Under the pieces are notes generated by a model that was not told where the DNA came from, searched no databases, and saw nothing but the letters and a program-made list of their open reading frames with translations. From assembly GCF_005938655.1 (NCBI RefSeq), contig NZ_VCQT01000045.1:124001-188000 (forward strand): a stretch of 64,000 nucleotides of DNA. Direction: 5' to 3'. Shown in pieces: positions 47,288 through 58,016 of this stretch. This stretch comes from Alloalcanivorax gelatiniphagus. GTDB taxonomy: Bacteria; Pseudomonadota; Gammaproteobacteria; Pseudomonadales; Alcanivoracaceae. Numbering within the stretch: position 1 is the first letter of the stretch; each line of letters begins with the position of its first letter. A program made the translations under genes and the position numbers.

Positions 47288-48595
47288 TCAGCCGAGCACC
47301 CGGGGTAGGAACAGGATGATGTCGGGAAACGCCATCAGTGCCACCAGCACCGCCATGTCCATCACCAGGAACCACAACACTCCTTTGAAGATGGCGCCGG
47401 TGTTGACCAGGTCGCCGACCACGCTCTTGATCACGAAGATGTTCATGCCGATGGGCGGCGTCACCATGCCGATCTCCAGCAGTTTGGTCAGCACCACGCC
47501 GAACCAGATCAGGCTGAGGCCGGCGCTGTCGATGATCGGCAGTACGATGGGCAGGGTCAGCAGCATGGCGCCGATGGGCTCCAGGAACATGCCCAGCAGC
47601 AGATAGATCAGCACGATGATCATCAGCACGGCGAAGGTGCTGGCGCCGGCGTCGATCACCAGCGACGACAGAAAGTCGCCGGCCCCGGACAACGACAGAA
47701 AGCGGGTCAGCAGGCTGGCGCCCATGGCGATGATCAGCAGGGTGCCGGTGGTCAGCAGTGTTTCCAGAATGGCGTCGCGGAAGCGCCCCCAGGTCAGGGT
47801 GCGTTTGCACAGCGCCACCACGCAGGCCAGGGCGGCGCCCACCGCGCCCGCCTCGGTGGGCGTGAAAAGGCCGGCGAACAGGCCGCCGAAAATGCCCACC
47901 ATGATCGCCACCACCGGCCACACTTCCCACAGTGCTTTCCATTTTTCCGCGCGGTCGATGTGCTCGTCGGTGGCCGGCGCCAGGGCCGGGTTCAGCTTGA
48001 CCCGGGTCACCACCACGATGATGTAGCCAAGCACGGTGATCAGGCCGGCGGCGATGCCGCCCAGGAACAGCTTGGTGATCGACTCCTGGGCGATGATGCC
48101 GTACAGAATCATGATGATGGACGGCGGCAACAATGCCCCCACCGTGCCGGCGATGGCCACGGTGCTGGTGGCGAGCCCGGGCTGATAACGGTGCTCGATC
48201 ATTTCCGGCACCGCCACCCGGCCCATGGCCGCGGAGCACGCCACCGACGACCCGCACACCGCGGCGAAACCGGTGGTGCCGAAGATCGAGGCCACCGCCA
48301 GGCCGCCGGGAATGCGCGTCAGCCACAGGCGTGCCGCCCGGAACAGGCCCTGGGTGAGCTGGGCGTGGTAGCACACATAGCCAAGCAACAGGAACATGGG
48401 CACCGAGCTCAGCACCCAGTTGGCGGAGAACTGATAGGGAATCAGGCCCAGGGAGCCCCAGGCGATGCCCCAGCCCATCATGTACCAGAGGCCGCCGAAG
48501 GAGACGCCGATCAGCGCCAGCCCCACGGGCAGCCGCAGGGCGATCAGCACGAACAGCACCGCCAGCCCGGAAAGACCGATCTGCACATCACTCAT
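47288..48595 (-). CDS. dctM: TRAP transporter large permease subunit (DctM family)
   Basis: A 435-residue membrane protein with about 12 hydrophobic segments. DctM landmarks are FGTTGFAAVCGSSVACSAAMGRVAVPEM, GTVGALLPPSI, GLFTPTEAGAVGA and MVTPPIGMNIFV. It moves the organic acid delivered by DctP, driven by sodium. ATG 48595 overlaps the dctQ stop by eight bases. It is the last gene of the mvaA-led operon. Confidence 0.93.
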   Translation of the reverse strand: MSDVQIGLSGLAVLFVLIALRLPVGLALIGVSFGGLWYMMGWGIAWGSLGLIPYQFSANWVLSSVPMFLLLGYVCYHAQLTQGLFRAARLWLTRIPGGLAVASIFGTTGFAAVCGSSVACSAAMGRVAVPEMIEHRYQPGLATSTVAIAGTVGALLPPSIIMILYGIIAQESITKLFLGGIAAGLITVLGYIIVVVTRVKLNPALAPATDEHIDRAEKWKALWEVWPVVAIMVGIFGGLFAGLFTPTEAGAVGAALACVVALCKRTLTWGRFRDAILETLLTTGTLLIIAMGASLLTRFLSLSGAGDFLSSLVIDAGASTFAVLMIIVLIYLLLGMFLEPIGAMLLTLPIVLPIIDSAGLSLIWFGVVLTKLLEIGMVTPPIGMNIFVIKSVVGDLVNTGAIFKGVLWFLVMDMAVLVALMAFPDIILFLPRVLG

Positions 48596-49166
48596 GGTGA
48601 GCGCCCTCCACGCCGGCCGATGGGCGCACGTCCGCCTCCCGGCGGCGCTCCTGCTCGCTGACACTCAGACCGCAGCGGGCGCCGGTCAGGTAAACCAGGA
48701 ATTTGTAGACCAGCACCAGCACCATCAGGCCCAGGCCCAGAGGCAACACAAAATAGCCCGGCCAGGTAATGATGGTGGTGCCGCCCTCCACCAGGGCGGC
48801 GCCGCTTTGGAATTTGGTGACCGCTTCGTCCCAGGTTTTTACCGTCATGAAGCCCAGCACCGTGGCGCTCACCGGCAGCAGCCAGTGCGCCAGATGCCGT
48901 TGCAGCCGGCGTGGCAGCCGTTCCACCACCACCTCGACGCTGACATGGGCGTCGAGTTTCTCGGCGTAGGCCAACGGCACGAAAGCGGCCACCACCATGT
49001 AGTAATTGGACACGTAGGTGATGGTGCCGGGAATCGGCGACGAAAAAAGAAAGCGCAGCACCACGTCGGCGGTGATGTGCAGCATCATCAGGGCGATGGC
49101 AAGGCCGCCGATAAGCGTGGTGAAATCCGTCAGGCTCGAGAGCCAACGTCCTAGCCGGTACATCAT
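48588..49166 (-). CDS. dctQ: TRAP transporter small permease subunit (DctQ family)
   Basis: A 192-residue protein with four membrane helices (about residues 15-35, 48-66, 88-110 and 132-155), the size and pattern of DctQ. The helix-1 segment IALMMLHITADVVLRFLF with the conserved D-V-x-x-R-x-x-F is typical. It stabilises DctM and is translationally coupled to it. Confidence 0.9.
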   Translation of the reverse strand: MMYRLGRWLSSLTDFTTLIGGLAIALMMLHITADVVLRFLFSSPIPGTITYVSNYYMVVAAFVPLAYAEKLDAHVSVEVVVERLPRRLQRHLAHWLLPVSATVLGFMTVKTWDEAVTKFQSGAALVEGGTTIITWPGYFVLPLGLGLMVLVLVYKFLVYLTGARCGLSVSEQERRREADVRPSAGVEGAHHE

Positions 49167-49194
49167 TTTCTCTCCCGCTGGCCCACGGGCCGGC

Positions 49195-49605
49195 TCAGGG
49201 GCGCGCCTGGAAGCGCACCCGGGCGGTGGCCACGGTGGTGGTTTGATTGTTCTGATTATTCAGCGTCAGGCTGAGGGTGGCGCTCTGCCCCTCGCACTCG
49301 GTGACCTGGCCGGCGCCGGTGAGCACGTCGCCCAGGTACGCCGCCATTCGGTTGCTGTAGGCGAACGCGGTCAGCACGCCGTGCGTTCCCAGCCACTCCT
49401 CCACCATCTGGGTGAGCCAGTCGCCCTGCAGTGGTCCGTCGATCAGCAGTTGCGGGTGGCCTTCGGTTTCGCGGGTGTACGGCAGGTCGTAGTGAATACG
49501 ATGGGGGTTCCAGATCGCCGCGTTATAGAGAAAAAGCTGAACGCTGTCCGCTGCGAAGGAACGTGTTTCCAGGGTGTCGCCAACGGCGACCTGAAACGTG
49601 GACAT
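49195..49605 (-). CDS. MaoC-like hot-dog hydratase, catalytic-half candidate
   Basis: A 136-residue single hot-dog domain. FLYNAAIWNPHRIHYDLPY carries the N-x-H-x-x-H/D arrangement of R-hydratase-like enzymes, and DGPLQGDWL follows. It resembles the C-terminal half of HTD2/mesaconyl-CoA hydratase-type proteins. It begins five bases after the preceding hot-dog gene, so the two probably form a heterodimer. Given mvaA and mvaB upstream, hydration of 3-methylglutaconyl-CoA to HMG-CoA is a reasonable guess. Confidence 0.75.
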   Translation of the reverse strand: MSTFQVAVGDTLETRSFAADSVQLFLYNAAIWNPHRIHYDLPYTRETEGHPQLLIDGPLQGDWLTQMVEEWLGTHGVLTAFAYSNRMAAYLGDVLTGAGQVTECEGQSATLSLTLNNQNNQTTTVATARVRFQARP

Positions 49606-49610
49606 GACGA

Positions 49611-50066
49611 TTACCTCGCAATCCGGGTGAGCAGCTCGGTGACCACGGGCTCGCCATCCCGGGTTTCGAAGCGATTTTCGAACACCATGAAAATCAGTGG
49701 CCCGGAGCCGCCCTGTTTTTCGTAAAGGTCGGCCAGCTTCTGCCGGCAGACCAGCACCTGCCCGGGCAGAATCCGGCCGTGCACCTGATACTCGCTGCCG
49801 CCGGCCATGATGCGTTTCAGCGGCAATTCGGGGATCAGCGGGCTGTCCGGCTGGCGACCGTCCGGCAGCAACTCGGAAAGTGGAATCACCGGCATCATGG
49901 CGCTGAACAGAAACATCAGCGGCGCCTCGTCGCCATCCAGGTAACGTTGCTGACGCTGGCCGGTGGCCACCGCGTACTTGCGGATGTCATTGCGGCTGAC
50001 CTCGAACTCGAACGGCGCCACCTCGGTGCCGATCAGGGCGCGGATCTCATCGGTTAGAAGACTCAT
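49611..50066 (-). CDS. FAS1-like dehydratase (MaoC N-terminal type) hot-dog protein
   Basis: A 151-residue hot-dog domain of the 'FAS1-like dehydratase' type: IGTEVAPFEFEVSRNDIRKYAVATG at the start and MAGGSEYQVHGRILPGQVL in the middle. It lacks the catalytic Asp/His pair seen in its partner, as expected for the non-catalytic half. ATG 50066 fits the fold, and longer frames add Arg-rich residues without family likeness. It lies between dctP and the partner domain. Confidence 0.75.
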   Translation of the reverse strand: MSLLTDEIRALIGTEVAPFEFEVSRNDIRKYAVATGQRQQRYLDGDEAPLMFLFSAMMPVIPLSELLPDGRQPDSPLIPELPLKRIMAGGSEYQVHGRILPGQVLVCRQKLADLYEKQGGSGPLIFMVFENRFETRDGEPVVTELLTRIAR

Positions 50067-50149
50067 GCTTGTCTCGCCATGGAAAATTGCCGGGAGCGGA
50101 TTCTGGTGGGACGGCGGAAGGGCGCGGCAACCCCTGCCGCGCCGTACCC

Positions 50150-51301
50150 TTAAAGACCGTGCTGACTGACGTCCACCTTGGAGAAAATCTCTTCCCAGTA
50201 AAGATCGGCCAGTGCCTGCTCGCTGTCCACGTCCTGTACCAGGTCGGTCCATTTTTCCAGCAGAGCACGGAATTCCTTGATCAGGGCTTCGCCGTTCTGC
50301 ACGCCATAGCGGGCTTTGTAATCCTCGGCGATATGCTGCATGTCCTGTTCGATAAAGGCACGGTTCTTCTCGATCAAGGCCTGGTCGGCGTGATGAATCC
50401 GCACGCCGCGCTCCTTGGCTTCGGACAGAATGCGGTCTTCATGCTGGTGGTAGATCCAGGGCACGCCGGCGGAGAACACGCTGGCGGCGCGCATCATCAC
50501 CGTGCGCTGTTGCTCGGAAAGATCTTTCCAGGTGTCGGCATTGATGTTGGTGCCGGCGATGGGCATCGGGCCCCCGGGCACGTCCATGTTGATATCGGTG
50601 ACCACGTCGGTGAGCCCGAAGTTGTGAATCTCCGGGGAGGCCAGCACGATGCAGGACACCACGCCCTGGCTCAGCGCCTCGAACATTTCATTGGCGGACA
50701 TGGTCACCGGTGAGGCACCCACCGCCTCCGCCCAGCGTGACCAGTTGGCGGCACCGACCCGCAGGCGCATGCCTTTCAGGTCGGCTTCGGTTTCCACCGG
50801 CTTGTTGCACACCAGACCATAGGAGGTGCCGCCGGTGCTGCCGGTGTACACCTGATTCTGCTGTTTGAATTCCTGGTTGCACTCCGGGCATTTGAAGAAG
50901 GTGAACTCGGACAGCGCGCCCATGAAAATCATGCCTTCCCGGCCCCGGGCTTTGTCGCCCAGCAGGCCCACCAGCATGGACGCTTCCACCGCCACGTTGC
51001 TGTGCGGAAACTCGGACGGAAAGTAAGAGGTCAGCACGAAGCCGATATCGGCCATGCCGTCGCGCACGCCGCCGGAGGTCTCGGCGAAGTTCAGCAGCGA
51101 CATGGGAAAGACCCGCACCTTGAGATCGCCGTCCGATTGTTCCTCGACGGTGCTGGCATACTGTTTGGCCACATCCACCACGAAGGAGCTGGGTGGGTGA
51201 CCAATGGCATAACGGAGGGTGCGTGCATCGGCGGCGCCGGCCAGCGTGCCGAACAGGACGGTACAGACCAGCGCCAGGCTGGCGAAATGTTTGCCGTTCA
51301 T
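50150..51301 (-). CDS. dctP: TRAP transporter solute-binding protein (DctP family)
   Basis: A 383-residue periplasmic protein with a signal peptide (about residues 1-26, ending GAADA). DctP features include the ligand-binding Arg in LRVGAANWSRWAEAVGASPV and the long hinge helix. A CPECNQEF segment (CxxC) is inserted between the VGLLGDKARG and YGLVCNKP regions and is unusual for the family. Ligand is probably a C6 branched mono- or dicarboxylate given the operon. Confidence 0.88.
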   Translation of the reverse strand: MNGKHFASLALVCTVLFGTLAGAADARTLRYAIGHPPSSFVVDVAKQYASTVEEQSDGDLKVRVFPMSLLNFAETSGGVRDGMADIGFVLTSYFPSEFPHSNVAVEASMLVGLLGDKARGREGMIFMGALSEFTFFKCPECNQEFKQQNQVYTGSTGGTSYGLVCNKPVETEADLKGMRLRVGAANWSRWAEAVGASPVTMSANEMFEALSQGVVSCIVLASPEIHNFGLTDVVTDINMDVPGGPMPIAGTNINADTWKDLSEQQRTVMMRAASVFSAGVPWIYHQHEDRILSEAKERGVRIHHADQALIEKNRAFIEQDMQHIAEDYKARYGVQNGEALIKEFRALLEKWTDLVQDVDSEQALADLYWEEIFSKVDVSQHGL

Positions 51302-51359
51302 AGCGGTACCTTATTTTGTTGTTTAATGGTTTTTTGTTGGCGAAAAAACGAGGGCGGCG

Positions 51360-52589
51360 TTACACCACGCCGTCCCGCCGCAGTGCTTCCAATTCTTCCT
51401 CGGAGCGCCCCAACCAGCCCTGGTACACCGCCTGGTTCGACTCGCCCACCATCGGCGCGCGGGCGCCCTGCTCGTTGGTGCCGCCGGACATCTTCACCGG
51501 GTTGCCAAACACCTGAAAACGGCTGCCCTGGTACTCCACCGGAATCACCATATCCCGCTGGCGCACATGGGGATCGTCCACCACCTCATCGATGGTCTTG
51601 ATCGGCGAAAGCGGGAACCGGGAACCGGTCATGGCCTCCAGCTCTTCCTTGGTATAGGCGGCGCACCAGCGTTCCACCACCGGGTGTACCCGGCGTTGGT
51701 AAACCTCGTGGTCGAAGCGTTTGGCCATGGTGTCGATCTCCGGATCGTTGATCAGCGCTTCGTCGCCGAACACCAGGCAGGCCTCCCGCCAGAATTTGTC
51801 CGTGTAGGCACCGAAGAACACATAGCCGTCCTTGCAGGCAAAGCGCCCGTAGGGTTTGACGAACGGGTGGCCGTTGCCCTCCGGCACCGCCACCTTGCCG
51901 GTGGTGGTGTAATTGACCAGGGCGTTTTCGGTGAGCGATATGATCGAGTCCTGTTGGGAGATATCCACCTGCTGGCCATGGCCGCTGCGCTCCGCCTCGC
52001 GCAGGGCGCCAAGCGTGCCGATGGCACCGTACAGGGCGGCGCTGAGATCGCCGAGCACGGTGCCCACGCGCATCGGCTCTTCCACGGTGCCGTTCATGGA
52101 CCACAGGCCGCCGGCGGCCTGGGCGCTGCTGTCGAAGGCCGGGCGGGGCGCGTTGGGGCCGCTCTGCCCGAAGCCGCTGATCGAGGTCATCACAATGGCC
52201 GGGTTGGCGGCCTTGAGCACCTCATAACCCAGGTCCAGCTTGTCCATGGTGCCGGGCCGGAAATTCTCCAGAACGATGTGTGCCTTGCCCACCATCTCCA
52301 GGAACAGGTCGCGGCCGGCGGCCGCCTTCAGGTCGAGGCTGATCGCCATCTTGTTTCTGTTGTATTGCGCGAAGAAGCCGCTGATGGCTTCTTCGCTTCC
52401 GCCGAGGGCCGGAGGAAAAGCGCGGGTCAGATCCGGATCACGAGGATGTTCGATCTTGATCACCGTGGCGCCCATGTCGGCAAGCAACATGGCGCAGTAG
52501 GGGCCGGCCACGACGCGGGTCAGGTCGAGGACGATGACATCCTTGAGCGCGCCCTTCGGCGGCATGGTCAGGCCGGTGTTATCGATCAT
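51360..52589 (-). CDS. CaiB/BaiF family (class III) CoA-transferase
   Basis: A 409-residue enzyme moving CoA between acyl groups. Family motifs are VLDLTRVVAGPYCAMLLADMGA, KIEHP, NRNKMAISLDLK, SISGFGQSGPNAPRPAFD and the catalytic Asp in VLGDLSAALYGAIG. Its start overlaps the mvaB stop by four bases. In this operon it may activate 3-hydroxy-3-methylglutarate, 3-methylglutaconate or a related acid to its CoA ester. Confidence 0.92.
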   Translation of the reverse strand: MIDNTGLTMPPKGALKDVIVLDLTRVVAGPYCAMLLADMGATVIKIEHPRDPDLTRAFPPALGGSEEAISGFFAQYNRNKMAISLDLKAAAGRDLFLEMVGKAHIVLENFRPGTMDKLDLGYEVLKAANPAIVMTSISGFGQSGPNAPRPAFDSSAQAAGGLWSMNGTVEEPMRVGTVLGDLSAALYGAIGTLGALREAERSGHGQQVDISQQDSIISLTENALVNYTTTGKVAVPEGNGHPFVKPYGRFACKDGYVFFGAYTDKFWREACLVFGDEALINDPEIDTMAKRFDHEVYQRRVHPVVERWCAAYTKEELEAMTGSRFPLSPIKTIDEVVDDPHVRQRDMVIPVEYQGSRFQVFGNPVKMSGGTNEQGARAPMVGESNQAVYQGWLGRSEEELEALRRDGVV

Positions 52590-53511
52590 GTGCTCTCCGA
52601 ATTTATTGTCGTATTGGCAGCGTTGTTGGCGTGATGGGCCCGGGCCACCCGGGACTGGGTGGCCCGTCCCAGGTGTCCGTCGACGAAGGCGCCGGCGGCC
52701 ACCAGCCGGTCCAGGTCCACGCCGGTGTTCAAGCCGAGACCTTCGAACAGGTACACCAGCTCCTCGCTGGCCACGTTGCCGGTGGCGCCGGGGGAATAGG
52801 GGCAGCCGCCCAGTCCGGACACCGAGCTGTCGAACACCCGCACGCCCTGCTCCAGGGCGGCCAGGCAGTTGGCCACCGCCATGCCCCGGGTGTCATGGAA
52901 ATGCACCGCCAGCCGCTCCAGCGGCAGGGCGGTGGCGCAGGCGGCCAGCAGTTCGCGGACCGCCGACGGCACGCCCGCGCCGATGGTGTCACCCAGGCTG
53001 ATCTCATGACAGCCCAGCCGCGCCAGCGCCGACGCGGTACGCACCACCTGCTCCACCGGCACGTGGCCCTGGTAAGGGCAGCCCAGCACACAGGACACAT
53101 AGCCTCGCACCGGTACGCTCTGGGCTTTTGCCTGTTGCAGCACCGGCTCGAACCGGGCCAGGCTCTCGGCGATGGAGCAGTTGATATTGCGCTGGTTGAA
53201 CGCCTCCGACGCGGCGGTGAACACCGCCACTTCGGAGGCGCCGGCGGCCAGCGCGGCGGTGACGCCGCGCTCATTGGGCACCAGCACGCTGTAGGTCACA
53301 TCCGCGCGCTTGGGCAGCCGCGCCAGCACCTGGTCGGTGTCGGCCATCTGCGGCACCCAGCGCGGCGACACGAAGGCGCCGGCCTCGATGTGCCGCAGGC
53401 CCGCCTCCACCAGCCGCCCGATCAGCTCGGCGCGCACCGCCGGCGCCAGGGTGCGGGCCTCGTTCTGCAGACCGTCCCGGGCGCCCACCTCGACCAGCCG
53501 CACCGCGTCGT

Positions 53512-53515
<4 letters not shown>
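52586..53515 (-). CDS. mvaB: hydroxymethylglutaryl-CoA lyase
   Basis: A 309-residue HMGL-like enzyme cleaving HMG-CoA to acetoacetate and acetyl-CoA. The active-site Arg13-Asp14 ([10 protein letters not shown]), metal-binding HFHDTRG and the signature Cys in [15 protein letters not shown] are all present. It is overlapped by mvaA upstream (four bases) and overlaps the CoA-transferase downstream. Confidence 0.95.
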
Positions 53516-54798
<1,283 letters not shown>

Positions 54799-54859
54799 TG
54801 AAGACCCCTTCTGGGCAGCGTTGTTGTTAGAGGGCGCGTGTGATGGCGCCGGTTTCGAT

Positions 54860-54901
54860 CTAACATATCGGCGCCTGTACCCATGAAAAAGGTACAGTTA
54901 G
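54860..54901. promoter_or_regulatory. candidate MocR operator in the mvaA/mocR divergent promoter
   Basis: CTGTACC (54875-54881) and GGTACAG (54891-54897) form a 7-bp inverted repeat with a 9-base spacer. An outer CTAAC (54860-54864) and GTTAG (54897-54901) extend the symmetry. GGTAC-like half sites are reported for MocR regulators. Confidence 0.55.
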
Positions 54902-54932
54902 CGCAAACAGTGGGTCGGACCAGAAGGACATC

Positions 54933-56309
54933 ATGACGATGCGGCGAATCACCCTGACACAACGGATCGCGTCCGATATCGCGGGACAAATCAGCGAGGG
55001 CATCCTGCGCGAGGGAGACAAGCTGCCGTCACTGCGGGAGTACATGCGCCTGCACGGCTATTCCAAGAACACGGTGATCACCGCCTACGAGTACCTGGCC
55101 GCCGAGGGGCTGGTGGAGGCCCGCCACGGGCGTGGTTTTTTCGTGCGCGCGGTGCCCGCCGCCGGCGACGGGGACCAGGCTCCGCCGCCCTACGCCCGGG
55201 CCCTGGACACCATCTGGATGATGCGCCAGCAACTGGTGCGCGAACCCGGCCATTCCCACCTGGGCGAAGGCTTCCCGCCGGTGGACTGGCTGATGGACAT
55301 GCGCCTGGACAAGTTTCACCGCCAGGTGGTGCGCGGCGGCGTCACCACCCTGTTTCGCTACGGCAACCGTTACGGCAATGCCAGTTTGCGCGAGCAGCTG
55401 GTGAAAAAACTGGCCGGCTACGGCATCAACGCCAGCCCCGCCCAGATGCTCACCACCTTCGGCGCCAACCACGGCATGGACCTGATTATCCGCCGCTTCG
55501 TCAAACCCGGTGACCCGGTGCTGGTGGAAAGCCCGGGCTACTATCCGCTGTTCGGCAAACTGCAACTGCAAGGCGCGCGCATGCTGCCGGTGCCACGCCG
55601 CATCGACGGCCCGGACCTGAACGCCCTGCAACGCTACCTGGAACGGGACAAGCCCGCCCTGTTCTTCATGCAATCCGTGGGGCACAACCCCACCGGCACC
55701 GACCTCTCCGAAATGAAGGCCCGGCGCATTCTCGAACTGGCGAACAAGCACAACCTGCTGGTGGTGGAAAACGACGCCATGGCGGACTTCAAACTCAACA
55801 CCTGCACCCGGCTTTCCAGCCTGGATCAGCTCAAGCGCACCCTCTACGTAGGCAGCTTTTCCAAGCCCATCTCCGCTGCCCTGCGCGTGGGCTTCGTGGC
55901 CGGCGACGAGGGCCTGATCAGCGAACTGGCGGACGTGAAAATGCTGCTGCACATCGGCGGCACCGAATACGCCGAACGCACCGTGGACGTGATTCTGAGA
56001 GAAGGGAACTACCTTCGCCACCTGTCCCGGCTCCAGGAAAAACTGCGCGCCGCCACCGTCATCGGCCTGCGCGTGCTCGACGAACTGGGCGCCGACGTCT
56101 TTCACCGCCCGGAACAGAGCCTTTACCTCTGGGCCCGCTTCCCCGGCATCGGCGACGCCAACGACCTGACCCGCCGCTGCCTGGAACGGGGCGTGATGCT
56201 CGCCCCCGGCTCGATCTTCTCGGTGGACCGCCGCGACCGGGTGCCCTGGACGCGGCTGAATGTGGCTTATTTGGACGACCCGGCGTTCCGGGCCAGTTTG
56301 CGGGCTTGA
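54933..56309 (+). CDS. MocR-family regulator (GntR helix-turn-helix fused to aminotransferase-like domain)
   Basis: A 458-residue protein. The N-terminal winged helix (about residues 5-70: IASDIAGQISEGILREGDKLPSLREYM) is joined by a linker to a fold-type-I PLP domain. The PLP-binding Lys lies in VGSFSKPISAALRVGF, with HNPTG and an Asn/Asp pocket conserved. It probably senses a metabolite through PLP and controls the divergent mvaA operon. It is convergent with marC. Confidence 0.92.
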   Translation: MTMRRITLTQRIASDIAGQISEGILREGDKLPSLREYMRLHGYSKNTVITAYEYLAAEGLVEARHGRGFFVRAVPAAGDGDQAPPPYARALDTIWMMRQQLVREPGHSHLGEGFPPVDWLMDMRLDKFHRQVVRGGVTTLFRYGNRYGNASLREQLVKKLAGYGINASPAQMLTTFGANHGMDLIIRRFVKPGDPVLVESPGYYPLFGKLQLQGARMLPVPRRIDGPDLNALQRYLERDKPALFFMQSVGHNPTGTDLSEMKARRILELANKHNLLVVENDAMADFKLNTCTRLSSLDQLKRTLYVGSFSKPISAALRVGFVAGDEGLISELADVKMLLHIGGTEYAERTVDVILREGNYLRHLSRLQEKLRAATVIGLRVLDELGADVFHRPEQSLYLWARFPGIGDANDLTRRCLERGVMLAPGSIFSVDRRDRVPWTRLNVAYLDDPAFRASLRA

Positions 56310-56328
56310 ACAGTGATCGGACGCGGCG

Positions 56329-56943
56329 TTATGTACCGGCGGAAAGATGGAGCACTTCGCCGACCCCGGCGACCAGCATTTGCGTGCCAATCACCGCCAG
56401 GATCAACCCCATCAAACGGGTGGTGATACTCAGCCCGTTTTCGCCAATCAGGTTAATGATGCGGGCGCTGAAGATGAAGCAAATGAAGGTAATGATGCAC
56501 AGCGCCAGAAAGGCCAGGCAGGTGATGGCGGTGGCGGGCCAGCCGCCGGCAACGGAATAGTTCATCGCCGTGGCGATGGTCCCCGGGCCGGCCAGAAGCG
56601 GCACCGCCAGCGGCGAGGTGGCGATATCCGTGTCGCCATCGTCCTCGCCGGTGTGCAGCTTCGACGGGCTGCCCTGCAGCATGTGGTAACCCACCAGGAA
56701 TACCAGCACGCCGCCGGTGATTCTGAGCGCCGGCAGGGTGATATCGAAAAGCGCGAAGATGGTCTTGCCCAGCAGTGCGAAAAGAACCACCACGATAAAG
56801 GTGATGGTCACCGCCTTGGTGGCGATCATCCTTTGCCGGGCGGGGGTTTCCGAACCCGCCAGGCCCGCGAACACCGCGGTATTGGCGATCGGGTTCATGA
56901 TCGCGAAAAAAGCCATGAAAACAGTCAGAGCATGGTCGAGCAT
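56329..56943 (-). CDS. MarC-family integral membrane protein
   Basis: A 204-residue protein with six hydrophobic helices and family motifs FFAIMNPIANTAVF, LRITGGVLVFLVGYHML and AVPLLAGPGTIATAM. The role of MarC proteins is unsettled, as earlier multidrug-efflux claims were not upheld. It ends 19 bases from the mocR stop and starts 14 bases past the yicC stop, on the same strand as yicC. Confidence 0.9.
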   Translation of the reverse strand: MLDHALTVFMAFFAIMNPIANTAVFAGLAGSETPARQRMIATKAVTITFIVVVLFALLGKTIFALFDITLPALRITGGVLVFLVGYHMLQGSPSKLHTGEDDGDTDIATSPLAVPLLAGPGTIATAMNYSVAGGWPATAITCLAFLALCIITFICFIFSARIINLIGENGLSITTRLMGLILAVIGTQMLVAGVGEVLHLSAGT

Positions 56944-56956
56944 GGTGGTGTTCCCG

Positions 56957-57820
56957 TTATTCGATGTTCTGGACCTGTTCGCGCATCTGCTCGATCAGCA
57001 CCTTCAGTTCCACCGCGGCGGCGGTGGTTTCCGCGTCCACGGATTTGGACCCCAGAGTGTTGGCTTCCCGGTTCAGTTCCTGCATCAGGAAGTCCAGGCG
57101 GCGGCCCACCGGGCCGCCCTTGGTGACCACGCGGCGGACCTCGGCCACATGGGTCACCAGGCGGTCCAGCTCCTCGTCCACGTCCATTTTCTGGGCGGCC
57201 AGCACCAGTTCCTGTTCCAGGCGTTCCGGGTCCGGGCTTTCCACCGCATCCTGCACCCGTTGTTTGAGGCGGTCGCGGAGGGCGTCGCGGATCGCCGGCA
57301 GGGCCTGGCGGACCCGGGCCACTTGCTGCTCCACCCGGTCGAGCCGGTCGAGGATCATCTTGCCCAGTTGTTCGCCTTCCCGTTCGCGGGTTTCCAGCAG
57401 GGCGTCCAGGGCCTGGTCCAGCAGTTCCAGGGCGGCGGCTTCCAGGGCGTCGCTGTCGATCTGGCGGGCGCTGAGCACGCCGGGGAACTGCAGCACTTCC
57501 AGCGGGTTCACCTGGCCCGGGTGCATGATCAGGTCGCCCACCCGGCGGGCGGCGTCGGAGAGACGTTTGACCAGGGCTTCGTTGAGTTCCAGCTCGGCGT
57601 CGGTGGCGTCGGGCTGGTAGCGCAGGGTGATATCGACCTTGCCGCGCCCGAGACGCTGGCGGCAGCGCTCGCGGGTGGCATTTTCCAGGCCGCGCAGGGC
57701 GTCGGGAAGCCGCGGCATGAGTTCCAGGTAGCGGTGGTTCACCGAGCGGAGTTCCCAGGCCAGTTCGGCGCCCTGGAGGTGGCGGTCGGCGCGGGCAAAG
57801 GCGGTCATGCTACGGATCAT
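56957..57820 (-). CDS. yicC: YicC/YloC-family endoribonuclease
   Basis: A 287-residue protein with the family start MIRSMTAFARAD, SVNHRYLELMPRLP and the C-terminal DUF1732 segment KMDVDEELDRLVTHV, GRRLDFLMQELNREANTLGSK. It is involved in small-RNA turnover in E. coli. It is divergent from rph, as in Pseudomonas, but is separated from gmk by the 17-kb accessory block. Confidence 0.94.
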   Translation of the reverse strand: MIRSMTAFARADRHLQGAELAWELRSVNHRYLELMPRLPDALRGLENATRERCRQRLGRGKVDITLRYQPDATDAELELNEALVKRLSDAARRVGDLIMHPGQVNPLEVLQFPGVLSARQIDSDALEAAALELLDQALDALLETREREGEQLGKMILDRLDRVEQQVARVRQALPAIRDALRDRLKQRVQDAVESPDPERLEQELVLAAQKMDVDEELDRLVTHVAEVRRVVTKGGPVGRRLDFLMQELNREANTLGSKSVDAETTAAAVELKVLIEQMREQVQNIE

Positions 57821-58016
57821 GGGGTTCCCCGTGGTCTGGTTGCGGATGGGTGGGTCGGGTGCAATGGAGGTCGGCTGAGCCCGACAGTGTACCGGTTCAC
57901 ACCGTCGCTGACATGGCCCGTCACGGTGGCCCGGCCGGCGCGCCGGCGGTGGCGCCTCGCACAGGGTGGCGGGGGTTCGCTACAATGGTGGTCTTTTCAT
58001 CCATCAAGGAGTTTTC

